Shown here: piece by piece, positions 1 to 10,043 of the stretch | Numbering within the stretch: the first letter of the stretch is position 1 | How the letters are laid out: each line of letters opens with the position of its first letter | Source of the DNA: Sulfurimonas gotlandica GD1 | Lineage (GTDB): Bacteria; Campylobacterota; Campylobacteria; Campylobacterales; Sulfurimonadaceae | Assembly (NCBI RefSeq): GCF_000242915.1 | Contig: NZ_AFRZ01000001.1 | Location: 372,001-436,000 of the forward strand | DNA length: 64,000 nt | Direction of reading: 5' to 3' | Made by a program: the position numbers and the translations under genes | Notes under the pieces: generated by a model | Database searches by the model: none | What the model was told of the DNA's origin: nothing | Seen by the model: the letters and a program-made list of their open reading frames with translations, nothing else

Positions 1-351
1 GCTTTTAAACAGGTTGAAGTTGATGAAAGAAAAGAGTTAAATGATGAAGATGTTATAAAAATTATTCAAACTCAAGTAAAAAAGAGAAATGACTCTGCAT
101 CTCAGTATAGAGATGCAGGCCGTGATGATTTAATGCAAATAGAACTTTATGAGATTGCTACATATATGCCATATCTTCCTGCTCAACTAAGTGATGATGA
201 ACTATCTTCTGCACTTAAAGATATAATCACAAAAGTTGGCGCTTCAACTATTAAAGATATGGGAAAAGTTATGGGAATCGCTTCAAAAGAGTTATCTGCT
301 AAAGCTGATGGAAAAAGGATAAATGAGTGTGTTAAAGAACTACTTGCATAG
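1..351 (+). CDS. GatB/YqeY domain protein, 3' part only
   Basis: The reading frame is open from the first base of the window, so the N-terminus lies upstream; about 116 residues are visible, close to most of a typical YqeY protein (about 150). The visible part has the YqeY pattern: a helical segment with VKKRNDSASQYRDAGR, then ELYEIATYMPYLPAQLSDDEL, then a small helical domain with the stretch KDMGKVMG that resembles the GatB C-terminal tail domain. YqeY proteins are thought to act in tRNA-dependent amidation or as loose tRNA-binding relatives of GatB, but their function is not settled. It converges with trpC, 11 bases away. Confidence 0.85.
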   Translation, partial: AFKQVEVDERKELNDEDVIKIIQTQVKKRNDSASQYRDAGRDDLMQIELYEIATYMPYLPAQLSDDELSSALKDIITKVGASTIKDMGKVMGIASKELSAKADGKRINECVKELLA

Positions 352-362
352 CAAGTAGTTTC

Positions 363-1148
363 TCAACCAAACTTTAATTTACGTAAAGCTGCTTCTTCAT
401 CGTCTTGACGCATTAAAGATTCGCCAACAAGAAAAGCATCTACTCCAGCTTTACTCAGATCTTCTAACTGCCCGTGCTCATATATACCACTCTCTGCAAC
501 GATAATTTTGCCATTTGGAATCATTGGTATCAATTCATATGAAAGATTCATATTCATCTCAAAAGTTTGTAGGTTCCTATGGTTAATACCTATGATATCA
601 CTTCCAGCATATATTGCTTTAATTAAGTCTGATTTATCGTGAACTTCAACTAATGCTTCCATTCCAAGGTGTCTTGTGTATGCTAAAAGCTCTTTTAACT
701 CTTTCTTGCTAAGGGCAGTTGCTATTAAAAGAATAAAATCAGCCCCATGAACCATAGCTTCTAAAATCTGATATTTTGAAACTATAAAATCTTTTCTTAA
801 AAGTGGAATTCCAACATATCTTCTAATCCCACCAAGATAGTCTAGGGAACCTTGAAAAAAATGAGGTTCTGTAAGTATAGATATAGCACTAGCTCCTCCT
901 CTTTCATATGCTTGAGCAATTGCTAGCGGATCAAAATTTTCACGGATAACACCCTTAGAAGGAGAAGCTTTTTTCACTTCTGCAATTATTCTATACGGAT
1001 CTTCCTCTGTAGCTTTTAAATATGGAAATACATCTCTTGGAACTCTTGCATTAAAAGCCAGTGAGCGACCAAGCCAATCTAGGGAGAACTCTTTTTCTCT
1101 TTTTACTAAATCTTCTTTTGTTTTTTTTATAATATCATCTAAAATCAT
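363..1148 (-). CDS. trpC: indole-3-glycerol-phosphate synthase
   Basis: A 261-residue single-domain TIM barrel that converts carboxyphenylamino-deoxyribulose phosphate to indole-3-glycerol phosphate in tryptophan synthesis. Family motifs are clear: [13 protein letters not shown] near residue 55 (catalytic lysine and the SPS motif), LLRKDFI near 115, IGINHRNL near 188 and VAESGI near 218. The length is usual for a stand-alone TrpC. The start ATG overlaps the stop of the upstream TPR lipoprotein gene (ATGA), so the two are probably translationally coupled. No other trp genes are nearby, so the pathway is dispersed, as is common in Campylobacterota. Confidence 0.96.
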   Translation of the reverse strand: MILDDIIKKTKEDLVKREKEFSLDWLGRSLAFNARVPRDVFPYLKATEEDPYRIIAEVKKASPSKGVIRENFDPLAIAQAYERGGASAISILTEPHFFQGSLDYLGGIRRYVGIPLLRKDFIVSKYQILEAMVHGADFILLIATALSKKELKELLAYTRHLGMEALVEVHDKSDLIKAIYAGSDIIGINHRNLQTFEMNMNLSYELIPMIPNGKIIVAESGIYEHGQLEDLSKAGVDAFLVGESLMRQDDEEAALRKLKFG

Positions 1149-2431
1149 TTTTTCTTTTTACCCTTAACCTTTTTATTTTTACATTTTTTTATAGCTTCAA
1201 CATGTATTAAAACTTCTGGATCATCTCCACCATCTAACTTTTTAACTTCAGAAATAATCTTATTGGCCTTGTTGCATTCTCCAAGTCTATAATATCCCCA
1301 AGCAAGTGAGTCAAGATAAAAAGCAGACTTTGGGTCTATTTTCAAAGCTTCTCTAACATAATTCATACCTGCTTTTACATCTATAGAATGATCTATAAGA
1401 AGATAACCAAGATAGTTTAAATAGAGTGGTTTTTTTTCAACGCTTACTACTTTTTTCAACTTCTTAATCACTGAGTTTTGCATCTTCTTGTCGTCTCTAT
1501 TTTTATAACTCTCATACTCAAAAATCGCACTTTGACCTAGATGATTAATATCACCAGTTTCATAGTAAAGTTTAGTTGCCAAGGCAGATGCTTGTTTATA
1601 ATTTTTAGCATTTATATATACTTGAAGCAGAAGTTCATCATCACTTCCACTCTTTTGTAAAAAGCTCATTAGTTTAATATACTCTTTTTGATACGCATAA
1701 ATTTGAACTATTTTTTTTGCTACATCATCACTTTTTTCTAATTCATACATTCTTAGATAAATAGACAAAAGACCATCTACATCATTTTCATTTGAGTAAA
1801 ATCCTATAAGTCTCGTACATATAACTTTAGAACATCCGTGCATTCTTGCATGAGTTTCCAGTTGTGCAATAGCTTCTTTGTTTCTTTGTAAATTTACATA
1901 TAGAATTATTGACATTCTATCTAATATTTTTTCATTATAGTCCCTAGTATAAGCGCTTTCTAAATACTTAAGAGCTGTATCATACTTTTTTTGTTTTACA
2001 TATATTTCACTTACTAAAACATAATCATTTACTTCTTTTGTTCGCTCAACCAAGGCTAAGGATAACACTCTAGCATCTTCATATTTTTGATCTCCAATCA
2101 GAGCAACAACTTTTAGTCGCACTAGTTTAAAATCATCCATTTTACCTTCTGTCACACTATCTACTCTAGAAACTACTTGAGCGTTGTTATGTGCTGCCAA
2201 ATCATCTTGAAGTGATTTATAAAGGTACTCTTTTTTATTTGATTTTTCATAAAGGGCATTAAATAAAACAGAAGCAGAATTATAGTCTTTTAACTCCTCA
2301 GCTCTTAGAGCAAAGAGTATATATGCATCTTCTTCTTCAAAAGCTTTTTCATTTGGTTTTAGAGACCCTGTATTAGAAAAACATCCACTAATCAGTAGTG
2401 CTAAAAACAGAGGTAAAAGTATTTTATACAT
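1145..2431 (-). CDS. TPR-repeat lipoprotein
   Basis: About 428 residues. The N-terminus is a lipoprotein signal peptide: a short charged start, the hydrophobic run [13 protein letters not shown], and then Cys in a LISGC lipobox, so the protein should be lipidated and face the periplasm. The rest is helical with TPR-like repeats, the clearest near residues 340-395 (an [15 protein letters not shown] / [23 protein letters not shown] pattern), and a lysine-rich C-terminus. Two ATGs lie 6 bases apart at 2437 and 2431; the second is better spaced from AGGA and is chosen here. It overlaps the Cys-cluster gene upstream and trpC downstream. The partner protein is unknown; an outer-membrane assembly or envelope scaffold role is only a guess. 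Confidence 0.82.
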   Translation of the reverse strand: MYKILLPLFLALLISGCFSNTGSLKPNEKAFEEEDAYILFALRAEELKDYNSASVLFNALYEKSNKKEYLYKSLQDDLAAHNNAQVVSRVDSVTEGKMDDFKLVRLKVVALIGDQKYEDARVLSLALVERTKEVNDYVLVSEIYVKQKKYDTALKYLESAYTRDYNEKILDRMSIILYVNLQRNKEAIAQLETHARMHGCSKVICTRLIGFYSNENDVDGLLSIYLRMYELEKSDDVAKKIVQIYAYQKEYIKLMSFLQKSGSDDELLLQVYINAKNYKQASALATKLYYETGDINHLGQSAIFEYESYKNRDDKKMQNSVIKKLKKVVSVEKKPLYLNYLGYLLIDHSIDVKAGMNYVREALKIDPKSAFYLDSLAWGYYRLGECNKANKIISEVKKLDGGDDPEVLIHVEAIKKCKNKKVKGKKKK

Positions 2432-2801
2432 TCTCATTTCCTATTATTCCAGGGCATTCTTCCCGTAACTCGTCCACTCTTTGCTTATAATAATCCCAAA
2501 AAGGGAATGTTATACATTGAGAAGGACGTGCCGCGTAAACTTTACATCCGTTTATCTCTCTATCATAAAATATGCACTCATGAGAGTCATTATACTTTAT
2601 CTCTTTTATAGAATACTTATAGCCTTTTTTAAAAAGGTACTTATTTACAAAATCTCTAATATCTAGTTCTAATAATTCACTAATATTTTCTATTTCATTC
2701 TTAGTTACATATATATATCCGCTTTCACCTGTGCAGCATCTTCCACCGCAAGTTGAACAAGCAGAACTGTCAAAGGCATAGTTAAAGCCATCTTCTTTCA
2801 T
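2424..2801 (-). CDS. YkgJ-family cysteine-cluster protein
   Basis: About 125 residues. It has the N-terminal CSTCGGRCC motif and later cysteines in HECIFYD, GCKVYAARPSQC and EECPG, the pattern of the YkgJ (zinc- or iron-chelating) family. The reaction is unknown for most members. An ATG at 2801 overlaps the upstream stop as TAATG, which is a coupling signal; an ATG 12 bases further upstream is possible but would overlap more. It lies in a four-gene minus-strand operon (methyltransferase, this gene, TPR lipoprotein, trpC). Confidence 0.85.
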   Translation of the reverse strand: MKEDGFNYAFDSSACSTCGGRCCTGESGYIYVTKNEIENISELLELDIRDFVNKYLFKKGYKYSIKEIKYNDSHECIFYDREINGCKVYAARPSQCITFPFWDYYKQRVDELREECPGIIGNENV

Positions 2802-3496
2802 TACAGATGACATTTAATGCTCTGTGTTGAAGCTTTTTTATATATACGCTTAGCTTCCTCTGAAAACTCACTACCATCAAAACTAATCAATGGTTTGTGT
2901 ACTTTCATAAGTGATGAAGAGCCATTTCTAACATGCAACATAACTAGTGAAGCTCCTCTATCTACTTTTGGATGAACAAACCGTACATCCACTACTCTTA
3001 ATTTAACACGATCAAGTTCAGCACAGATAAGTCCAAACTGAGATGCATCATAACAAAAGATAAAATGAGATCTCGGATTTAACACTCTTGAGACCTTCTT
3101 AAAAAATGCTCTTAAAGGTAAATTGATATTATACCTTGCATTAAATAACATCTCATTTTTACTTACAGATACCTTGTCATAATAAAACGGAGGATTAGAT
3201 ATTATATAGTCGTATTTTATATTTTCATCAAGCTCTACAAAATCATTTTTATGTATTTTATAGTCTATTTTATTAACTCTAGAATTAATGGTAGCATACT
3301 CTACAAATGCCTCTTGTTTTTCAACTGCTTCAAGTTTAACCTTTGGGTTATCACGAGCAACCAAAAGCCCTACAATGCCGCAACCCGCACCAACATCTAG
3401 AACTCTGCCTTTTGGATTAAACGAGTCTATAAAATCATACAAAAAGACTGAATCGCTGTTATAGCAGTAACCTTCTTGTGGCTGATAAAGGAGCAT
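2801..3496 (-). CDS. class I SAM-dependent methyltransferase, TrmN6-like
   Basis: A 231-residue protein with the Rossmann SAM-binding motif VLDVGAGCGIVGLL near residue 36 and the N6-adenine-type catalytic motif NPPFYY near residue 100. Together with the N-terminal QPQEGYCYNSDSVFL, this matches proteins annotated as tRNA1(Val) A37 N6-methyltransferase. A related adenine or glutamine-type methyltransferase cannot be excluded. It is the first gene of its operon and is divergent from kdsB, with about 60 bases between them. Confidence 0.85.
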   Translation of the reverse strand: MLLYQPQEGYCYNSDSVFLYDFIDSFNPKGRVLDVGAGCGIVGLLVARDNPKVKLEAVEKQEAFVEYATINSRVNKIDYKIHKNDFVELDENIKYDYIISNPPFYYDKVSVSKNEMLFNARYNINLPLRAFFKKVSRVLNPRSHFIFCYDASQFGLICAELDRVKLRVVDVRFVHPKVDRGASLVMLHVRNGSSSLMKVHKPLISFDGSEFSEEAKRIYKKASTQSIKCHL

Positions 3497-3522
3497 ATAG
3501 AGTACCTTGAAAATATTTTAGA

Positions 3523-3528
3523 TATAAT
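3523..3528 (+). promoter_or_regulatory. probable -10 box for kdsB
   Basis: A perfect TATAAT lies 27 bases before the kdsB ATG in the short divergent gap. Campylobacterota sigma-70 promoters usually show only a strong -10 box within AT-rich DNA. No clear -35 is visible. Confidence 0.5.
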
Positions 3529-3555
3529 TTTGGTATTATAGCTTAAAGGTTTTAA

Positions 3556-4272
3556 ATGATAATTATTCCAGCACGTTTGGCATCTACAAGATTTCCAAAA
3601 AAAGTTTTGGCTGATATTGGTGGTCTGCCTATGGTTGTTCGAACTGCAAAAAGAGTAGAGCATCTAGATAGAGTTGTTGTAGCAGCAGATGACGAAAGTA
3701 TCATCAAGATATGTAGGGAACATGGCATAGAAGCTATGCTTACATCAACAACTCATAAAAGTGGTACTGATCGTATAAATGAGTGTGCAACTATACTAAA
3801 TGTTAGCGATGAAGAAATCATTATCAATGTTCAGGCAGATGAGCCTTTTATAGAGACTGAAGTCGTTGAATCTCTTATTTTAAAACTAAAATCTCTTCAA
3901 GAAAAAAATGAAAAATTTATAATGGGCAGTTGTTACAACGCCATTAATGCAGAGTCAGCTAAGGATCCAAACCTTGTTAAAGTTGTTTTAGACGATGAAG
4001 ATAATGCAATTTACTTCTCAAGATCACTTATCCCTTATAATCGCAGTGGAAGAGCTACATACTTTGGGCATATTGGAATCTATGGATTTAGTAAAAAAAG
4101 TCTAAAAGAGTTTTGTAATCTAAGCGATGCACCAATTGAGGATATAGAAGGACTAGAACAACTTCGTGCTATTTACCATCAAAAAAAGATAACTATGATA
4201 AAAGTTGCAAGTACAGGTTTTGGGATAGATACACCTGAAGATCTGGCTAGAGCTATAGAGATATTTCTCTAG
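3556..4272 (+). CDS. kdsB: 3-deoxy-manno-octulosonate cytidylyltransferase
   Basis: A 238-residue protein that activates Kdo with CTP to CMP-Kdo for lipopolysaccharide core synthesis. The nucleotide-binding start IIIPARLASTRFPKK, then DDESI, SGTDRINE, NVQADEPFI and the late GIDTPEDL motif are all in family order and at the usual spacing. It is full length. It is transcribed alone, divergent from the methyltransferase operon, and its last bases overlap the convergent small hypothetical gene. Confidence 0.97.
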   Translation: MIIIPARLASTRFPKKVLADIGGLPMVVRTAKRVEHLDRVVVAADDESIIKICREHGIEAMLTSTTHKSGTDRINECATILNVSDEEIIINVQADEPFIETEVVESLILKLKSLQEKNEKFIMGSCYNAINAESAKDPNLVKVVLDDEDNAIYFSRSLIPYNRSGRATYFGHIGIYGFSKKSLKEFCNLSDAPIEDIEGLEQLRAIYHQKKITMIKVASTGFGIDTPEDLARAIEIFL

Positions 4273-4475
4273 GTTCTAGCCTTGATATAGATAGTATAGT
4301 CTCCAAACTGCTCATTCAGAGAAAATTCATGCTTTTGACAAAAGCTTGAGTTCATTTTTTCAATCATCATCTGAGCCTCTTCTTTGGCTTTTTCTTGTGT
4401 TTCAAATTCTAAATTTTCCGCCATCCCACTTTTTAAAAAACATCTGCAGACATTCTCTACTCTGACTTTGTACAT
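4269..4475 (-). CDS. small conserved-looking hypothetical protein
   Basis: 68 residues, not recognised. The composition is protein-like (VRVENVCRCFLKSG, then a charged helix, then FGDYTIYIK), and it ends by overlapping the convergent kdsB stop by four bases. It lies 13 bases downstream of the large response-regulator gene and may be the last cistron of the chemosensory operon. No signal peptide or membrane segment is visible. It has three cysteines, two of them as CRC. Confidence 0.6.
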   Translation of the reverse strand: MYKVRVENVCRCFLKSGMAENLEFETQEKAKEEAQMMIEKMNSSFCQKHEFSLNEQFGDYTIYIKART

Positions 4476-4488
4476 AATCTATTCCTAT

Positions 4489-5805
4489 CTAAAAATCAAA
4501 TATATCATCTAAATCATCTAGAGATTCATTAGTATTATCATTCATCTTAAGCATTCCGCTTATAGTTTCACAATTTACTACAATGGTATCATTCATAAAA
4601 TCTGCACTTGGAGCACCTCTATGAAAAGACATTTGAATCCATGTTGACATATCATTGCTAAAAGCTTTACACATTGCTCCTAAGTCTGAAGAGTTTTCAA
4701 TAAATTCTTTTGAGTGCTCAGACATATCATATGCTAAAGCTGTAAGTGCTTTTGAAATCACATATACTTCGCCATATGTAGATAAAATAGAGCCTAGTTT
4801 TTCTAAATAACCATATATTGCCACCACTTCATCTTCTGTTATATCACCACTGCCAACTACAAGCATCAACGAAGCAAGTTTTGTTGAATACTCTTCTAAA
4901 TCATAAAGATCATCCCCATCAATATAGTCAAAGACAACTAACTCCTGCGATACATATTCTACTGGAGATGCGATTAAATCATCAACATTTTCTATAACAA
5001 CAGGAGTTACAGCAGGCTTCTTATGTAGTTCTATTTCATCTTTTTCATATACTTTAGAAAGTTCAAAAGATATTTTTGTATTATCAATTTTATATTTACA
5101 TTCAAGTTTGTTTTTCTTTAGAATTAATTCTGCAAGATTTTTAGGTAACTTGTCTATTCTTGTTAGAGTAAAGTATTGATATTTATCTGATTCTTCAATA
5201 TAGATGCCACTTTCAATTGATAGTTTTACTTGTAACTCTGCTATACTAAATATAGTACGAACAACATCACTTAAAGATTCATTTTTCTTAGTTGCACTTA
5301 AAAGGAAAAACTCCCAAAACTCTGATAGTGAATCTTCTGATTTTATGATAAAGTTTGTGTGCCTAGAATATATTTCATTTGTAAATATATTCATAGTTCT
5401 TGTATTTATTTTTTCATGCCCTCTGGCTTCTATTAGAGTGATATAGCTTTCTATTCTACTTGTGAAAATATCTGCATTCACAGGTTTAGAAATATAATCT
5501 TCAGCACCAATATTTAATATCTCTTTTTTTCTGTCACTGTCATCAACCGCAGAAACAGCAATAATCATTACCGATAAGTTAGTTTCTCTAATAATTTTAG
5601 TAGCTTCAATACCATCCATATTTGGCATCATGATGTCCATCAAAATAATATCAAAAGCATTGTCTTTAGACTTTTGTACAGCTTCTAATCCATCACTGGC
5701 TTCATCAATAATAAACTTCGTATTATGATCTTCTCCATAATCTTCAAGAAGAAGTTTTAATATCATACGGTTGTTCACATTATCATCAACTATTAATATT
5801 TTCAT
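4489..5805 (-). CDS. response regulator with large helical C-terminal region
   Basis: About 438 residues. Residues 1-125 are a REC domain with VDD at 6-8, the phospho-acceptor Asp near 57 in LMDIMMPNMDG, and the lysine in YISKPVN. The rest matches no output domain I know: a mixed region (about 130-270), then an acidic helical region ending in DDLDDIFDF. The ATG at 5805 overlaps the ParA stop as TAATG. Being last in the chemosensory operon suggests that it is a phosphorylation target of CheA, possibly working with ParA in positioning. The C-terminal acidic/Phe tail resembles that of the CheZ-like protein of the same operon. Confidence 0.85.
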   Translation of the reverse strand: MKILIVDDNVNNRMILKLLLEDYGEDHNTKFIIDEASDGLEAVQKSKDNAFDIILMDIMMPNMDGIEATKIIRETNLSVMIIAVSAVDDSDRKKEILNIGAEDYISKPVNADIFTSRIESYITLIEARGHEKINTRTMNIFTNEIYSRHTNFIIKSEDSLSEFWEFFLLSATKKNESLSDVVRTIFSIAELQVKLSIESGIYIEESDKYQYFTLTRIDKLPKNLAELILKKNKLECKYKIDNTKISFELSKVYEKDEIELHKKPAVTPVVIENVDDLIASPVEYVSQELVVFDYIDGDDLYDLEEYSTKLASLMLVVGSGDITEDEVVAIYGYLEKLGSILSTYGEVYVISKALTALAYDMSEHSKEFIENSSDLGAMCKAFSNDMSTWIQMSFHRGAPSADFMNDTIVVNCETISGMLKMNDNTNESLDDLDDIFDF

Positions 5806-6548
5806 TACGATATCCTCTCTAGCAACTCTTTTACACACTGATTATAATCTTTCATACCTTTAGATCTTTTCTCGTCTAAGACTATTGGTGATCCAGATTC
5901 AAACTGGCGAGCCAATTTTATATCAACACCTATAGGAGAGAGTAGTTTTTCCGCTCCAAAAGATGTTTTTACCTTATCGAGAGATTCTCTATGCTCATTA
6001 ATATGCGGATTATACATAACTGGCAATATAGACACATCAGCAATTTCACGTCCAAGCAGAGATGCACTCTGGTAAACAGCACGCAACATTTGACCAACAG
6101 CTACTACACCTAAATGGTGTGGCACAAAAGGTATGACAACTGCGTCTGCAACTTCTAAAGAATTCTTTAGCAGTGCATCAAACGTTGGTGGGGTATCTAT
6201 CACACAGTAGTCAAAAAATTCAGCAATACTTTCTCTTTTAAAACGGCTTTTTAACACACCTCTTAAATCTGAATACTCATAAACATCAAAAAAAGCTAGA
6301 GCAGGAGAGAGAGTTAGATTATCGTGGACTGTGGGAATAAAAGTCTCACTGAGAGTATGTCCTGTAAAAATAGAGTGTACTCCAAGATCTTCACTAGGTT
6401 CGCATCCAACACCTATGCATGCATGACCTTGCGTGTCAAAATCCAGAAGTAAAACAGATCCATGTTTTGCTAAAGCACTTGCTATATTTACAGCAGTTGT
6501 TGTTTTAGCAGATCCACCTTTACGATTACTAATTACAATGGTTTTCAC
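5805..6548 (-). CDS. ParA-family ATPase of the chemosensory operon
   Basis: About 247 residues. It has the deviant Walker A RKGGSAKTT near residue 10, Walker A' LLLDFDTQGH near 34 and Walker B CVIDTPPT near 115, which is the ParA/MinD/ParC class. Cytoplasmic chemosensory arrays often encode such an ATPase (for example PpfA or ParC) to segregate or place clusters, and the neighbours fit that role. A TTG at 6557 is possible, but its ribosome site (GAAGGA) would be only one base away. The GTG at 6548 has GAAGGA about 10 bases upstream and is chosen. It overlaps the STAS-like gene by about 20 bases. Confidence 0.88.
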   Translation of the reverse strand: MKTIVISNRKGGSAKTTTAVNIASALAKHGSVLLLDFDTQGHACIGVGCEPSEDLGVHSIFTGHTLSETFIPTVHDNLTLSPALAFFDVYEYSDLRGVLKSRFKRESIAEFFDYCVIDTPPTFDALLKNSLEVADAVVIPFVPHHLGVVAVGQMLRAVYQSASLLGREIADVSILPVMYNPHINEHRESLDKVKTSFGAEKLLSPIGVDIKLARQFESGSPIVLDEKRSKGMKDYNQCVKELLERIS

Positions 6549-6798
6549 TAGTGTCAAATCCTTCTAAAACCTGTTGAAAAAGTTTTTTACTATCTCCAAA
6601 TTCATAAGAGACAGCATAGTTTTTCTTATATGCCATGATAAGTTGTAAAACTGCCAAGTGGACATCTTCACATTCACTGAAGTTAAATATTACTTCATCT
6701 CCAGCACAACCTTGTAAAAAATCTCTAAAAGATACTACTTCATCTTCATAAATCACAGATGCGAATGTAGCTCTATTTTCTTCATATGTTATTGCCAT
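6529..6798 (-). CDS. small STAS-like protein
   Basis: 89 residues with a strand-helix pattern (VIYEDEVVSFRDFLQ, then VIFNFSECEDVHLAVLQLIMAYKK, then YEFGDSKKLFQQVLEGF) that resembles a minimal STAS domain such as those near ParA or in anti-anti-sigma proteins. The match is by fold pattern only and is therefore moderate. It sits between cheW and parA, overlapping parA. An adaptor role within the array is inferred. Confidence 0.7.
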   Translation of the reverse strand: MAITYEENRATFASVIYEDEVVSFRDFLQGCAGDEVIFNFSECEDVHLAVLQLIMAYKKNYAVSYEFGDSKKLFQQVLEGFDTSENHCN

Positions 6799-6819
6799 TA
6801 TATACTCCTGATATAAAAT

Positions 6820-7251
6820 CTAACTTGGTAATTTTAAAGTTTTAATAACATTAATTAAAACACCATCTAAATCTAAAACACCTGAGAGTTCTAAAAACTC
6901 ACTTATATTCTGTTTTTCATCACTATTCATAATCTGTGAATCTTTTACATGCGCTATGTCATCAATAGAGTCCACTTTAATAGCGAAGCGCGCAGAACCA
7001 TTTTCATAAAACAGAAGTTTCAGTGAAGAATCTTCAACACTTTTATTTTCATCTTTGTGTGGAGGAAGCCCTATAATTTTGCGAAAGTTTAAAACTTTTA
7101 TCACACTGCCCTCATAAGAGATCATTCCATCTATTAAATCATGAGCATTTGGTATCTCAGTCAATTTAACTATTTGAATAATTCTCTGTATATTTTCAAT
7201 ATTTAAAGCGTAATGACTACTTCCAACATTAAAAACAATTAAATCAATCAT
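6820..7251 (-). CDS. cheW: CheW-like coupling protein
   Basis: 143 residues, one CheW domain. It has the typical start LIVFNVGSSHYALNIENIQRII, then IPNAHDLIDGMISYEGSVIKVLNFRKIIGLP. CheW links receptors to CheA. The gene follows cheA by 13 bases in the same operon. The N-terminal methionine is preceded by GAGGGTTT, a good ribosome site. Confidence 0.9.
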   Translation of the reverse strand: MIDLIVFNVGSSHYALNIENIQRIIQIVKLTEIPNAHDLIDGMISYEGSVIKVLNFRKIIGLPPHKDENKSVEDSSLKLLFYENGSARFAIKVDSIDDIAHVKDSQIMNSDEKQNISEFLELSGVLDLDGVLINVIKTLKLPS

Positions 7252-7264
7252 ACCTAAACCCTCT

Positions 7265-10033
7265 CTATGCTACAGCAATATATTCTTTTAATTTCTGTGA
7301 AATACCTAAAAGACCAATAGGATCAATAGCCATTATAATCTGCCCATTACCAAGTAGTGCAGTACCACTAAATAGAGGATGCTTTTCCAAGATTCCAACT
7401 AGAGGTTTTTGAACTACATCTAACTGTCCTAAAAACTTATTAACTACGACTGCCAAAAGATTGTTTTTAATATTTAGAACAACGATAGAAAGCGGCTCAT
7501 CTTCCACTACCTTTTCATTTAACATTGATTTAATAAACAGAAGTGGAATCACCTCACCTCTTATGTAAACAAATGGCTCATTATGAAGATATTCAATCTC
7601 AGAACGATAAATTTTAACAGTTTCACTTACACTATCCATTGGAAGTCCATAGTGAATATCGTTCATCTGAATATGAAGAAGAGATGTCACGGCCAAAGAC
7701 ATAGGAATAGATAAAGTAATAAGAGTTCCTTGGTTTGGTTTAGTTTTAATTCCGATACTGCCACCAAATCCCTCTATAGACTTTTTAACAACATCCATTC
7801 CAACGCCACGTCCACTAAACTCTGTTATCTCTTCTGCCGTTGACAAACCTGGAAGTAAAACTAACTCAGCCATTTCATCTTCACTCAGCGCATCTATCTG
7901 CTCAGGAGTCATAAGTCCTTTTTCTAGAACTTTACCAGCTACCCTATCTACATTTATGCCAGCACCATCATCTTGTATCTCAATAATAATTTTATCTGAT
8001 TGTGCAAAAGCCTTAAGTGTAACATTACCACTGGAATTTTTACCTTTTTGCTCTCTGACATCTGGCATTTCTACACCATGATCTAGCGAGTTTCTCATAA
8101 TATGAATCATTGGATCAGCCAGCATCTCAATCATGTTTTTATCTAGCTTTGTCTCCCCACCATACATCTCCAACTTAACTTTTTTACCAAGTTTTTTAGA
8201 GATATCACGAACAAGTTTAGGATATCTGTCAAATACATAGGAGATAGGTAGCATTCTCATGCCCATGATTAAATCTTGAAGTTGCTCAGAGAGACGGTTT
8301 ATGAAAATATACTTATCCATAATCTCTCTTTTTATAGTCTCGTGAGTCATTCCAACAACATTATCAGCTAGGTATGGAAGAGAGTTTTTAGCAACAAGCA
8401 ACTCACCTACGACATTCATTAGACTATCTATAGACTCTTGATCTATCTTAACAGTTTTACCAACTACTGTCTTATGAGTTTCAACTTTTTTACTCTCTAC
8501 TTTTTTTATAGATTCAGAGGCAACAAATTCTTGAGTGAATACTTCTTCTGTATCTTCTACTTCATAATCAATTACAGTTTCTATATCCATTTCTTCTGGT
8601 TCTATTTTTTCTGTAGAACTGCCTACTTGTGATTGTAAAAAAACTTTTATCTCATCTTTTGTTTTAAAATCTTCTGGCATCTCAGGCACAAATTTCCTGA
8701 TTTTATCCATCATCATTTTTACGCGTTGTAAATCATCATCACTCTTAATATAATCAACTGCCAATAACTGTTGCTCTGATATATTTTTAATTGTTTTCAC
8801 TATATCTTCAGTTAATTCTATAGTTTTATTAGATTCAGAAAGTTCTAGCACTTCTGATTCTTCTTCTGAAGCTTGTGCTTCAAGTTCAGCCTCAATCTCT
8901 TCTTCAATATTATCTTCTGTTATTGAAACATCTTCTAGAGCGTCTGTTAATTCAATATTTTCATCTGGTGTATATACTTCACCACGATAAAGGTTATTAA
9001 AAAAACTACAAAGCTTTGTTGTGTCATAATCAGCTATCAAGCCGCTAATATCTATAAATCTTTGAAGTTGCGCATATTGAAGTGTATCATTTCCAACTAA
9101 AGCCATTGAACGTTTTACTTCTTCAACAATTGCTGCTAAGTCTAAATCTTCAGCTATATTATTTAGCTCTTTTAACGAGTCTATCTTGTGTCCGCTCTCT
9201 CCGACATTGATAGAAAGAAGGGTTGATATATCTAAAGGTAAAAATTGAAGTTCATCTATAAAGTTAAATAGTGCATCTTCAATCTCTTCAAAAGTAGCTT
9301 TTATAAATGCTGTTAGTTGAACTCTCAGCAGTAAACCATCTTCATCTTCTGTACCGCTTAGTACTGATTTTGCATTATCATCACTCATACAAGAGTAAAC
9401 ACCAAGAACTTTATCACCCAAAAGAGATAGTGTGTAAATTGGATCATTTCCATAAACCATACATGATTCATCTATATCAAAGACAACTGCATAAAAGTTT
9501 TCATTTGCGCAAAACTCTTCATCAAGGTCTGTATTTTTAAAAGCTATTGTTTGTGATGAACATTCACGCAGAGTATTTAAAGGCATATTAACTACTGATG
9601 CAGCATCTTCAACTAGTAAAAAACCTACTTCCCAACTAGCTACTGCCTCAGCATCTTTACCCATCTGCTCACTCAGTGATGTAATGATTTTTTTAAGTGT
9701 ATCTTCATCAGCTTCTACTATGCCTTGTGTCTCTTCAGCAGCTTCAATTAAGTTAAGAACTTCATCAAAAGCGTCAAAAAGTGCTTCTGTCATACCATCA
9801 GCAAACGCTATTCTACCGTCTCTAAGCATGTCCAGCAAATCTTCAGCATGGTGGGTTATATCTCTTACACTATCAAACCCAACTATGCCGCTACCACCTT
9901 TTAAAGTGTGAGCTGCTCGAAATACTGAATTTAAAAGTTCAGGATCAGCACCACCAATATCTTCAATATTTTGCTCTATAAATGCTAAGTTTTCTCTAGC
10001 TTCGTTTAAAAACTGTTCTAATAATGGATCCAT
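7265..10033 (-). CDS. cheA: chemotaxis histidine kinase CheA
   Basis: 922 residues. An N-terminal Hpt (P1) domain carries AAHTLKGGSG with the phospho-His at about residue 42. There follows a long acidic middle (about 130-530), then P3 dimerisation with KIDQESIDSLMNVVGELLVAKN near 545, the HATPase core with RNSLDHGVE, DDGAGI and FSGRGVGMDVV, and a C-terminal CheW-like (P5) domain. There is no receiver domain. At 922 residues it is longer than the usual 650-750, because of the linker, which may include a degenerate extra Hpt or P2-like domain. A GGAGG ribosome site lies upstream of the ATG. It should phosphorylate the operon's CheY, CheB and the large regulator. Confidence 0.97.
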   Translation of the reverse strand: MDPLLEQFLNEARENLAFIEQNIEDIGGADPELLNSVFRAAHTLKGGSGIVGFDSVRDITHHAEDLLDMLRDGRIAFADGMTEALFDAFDEVLNLIEAAEETQGIVEADEDTLKKIITSLSEQMGKDAEAVASWEVGFLLVEDAASVVNMPLNTLRECSSQTIAFKNTDLDEEFCANENFYAVVFDIDESCMVYGNDPIYTLSLLGDKVLGVYSCMSDDNAKSVLSGTEDEDGLLLRVQLTAFIKATFEEIEDALFNFIDELQFLPLDISTLLSINVGESGHKIDSLKELNNIAEDLDLAAIVEEVKRSMALVGNDTLQYAQLQRFIDISGLIADYDTTKLCSFFNNLYRGEVYTPDENIELTDALEDVSITEDNIEEEIEAELEAQASEEESEVLELSESNKTIELTEDIVKTIKNISEQQLLAVDYIKSDDDLQRVKMMMDKIRKFVPEMPEDFKTKDEIKVFLQSQVGSSTEKIEPEEMDIETVIDYEVEDTEEVFTQEFVASESIKKVESKKVETHKTVVGKTVKIDQESIDSLMNVVGELLVAKNSLPYLADNVVGMTHETIKREIMDKYIFINRLSEQLQDLIMGMRMLPISYVFDRYPKLVRDISKKLGKKVKLEMYGGETKLDKNMIEMLADPMIHIMRNSLDHGVEMPDVREQKGKNSSGNVTLKAFAQSDKIIIEIQDDGAGINVDRVAGKVLEKGLMTPEQIDALSEDEMAELVLLPGLSTAEEITEFSGRGVGMDVVKKSIEGFGGSIGIKTKPNQGTLITLSIPMSLAVTSLLHIQMNDIHYGLPMDSVSETVKIYRSEIEYLHNEPFVYIRGEVIPLLFIKSMLNEKVVEDEPLSIVVLNIKNNLLAVVVNKFLGQLDVVQKPLVGILEKHPLFSGTALLGNGQIIMAIDPIGLLGISQKLKEYIAVA

Positions 10034-10043
10034 AACTTCCTCC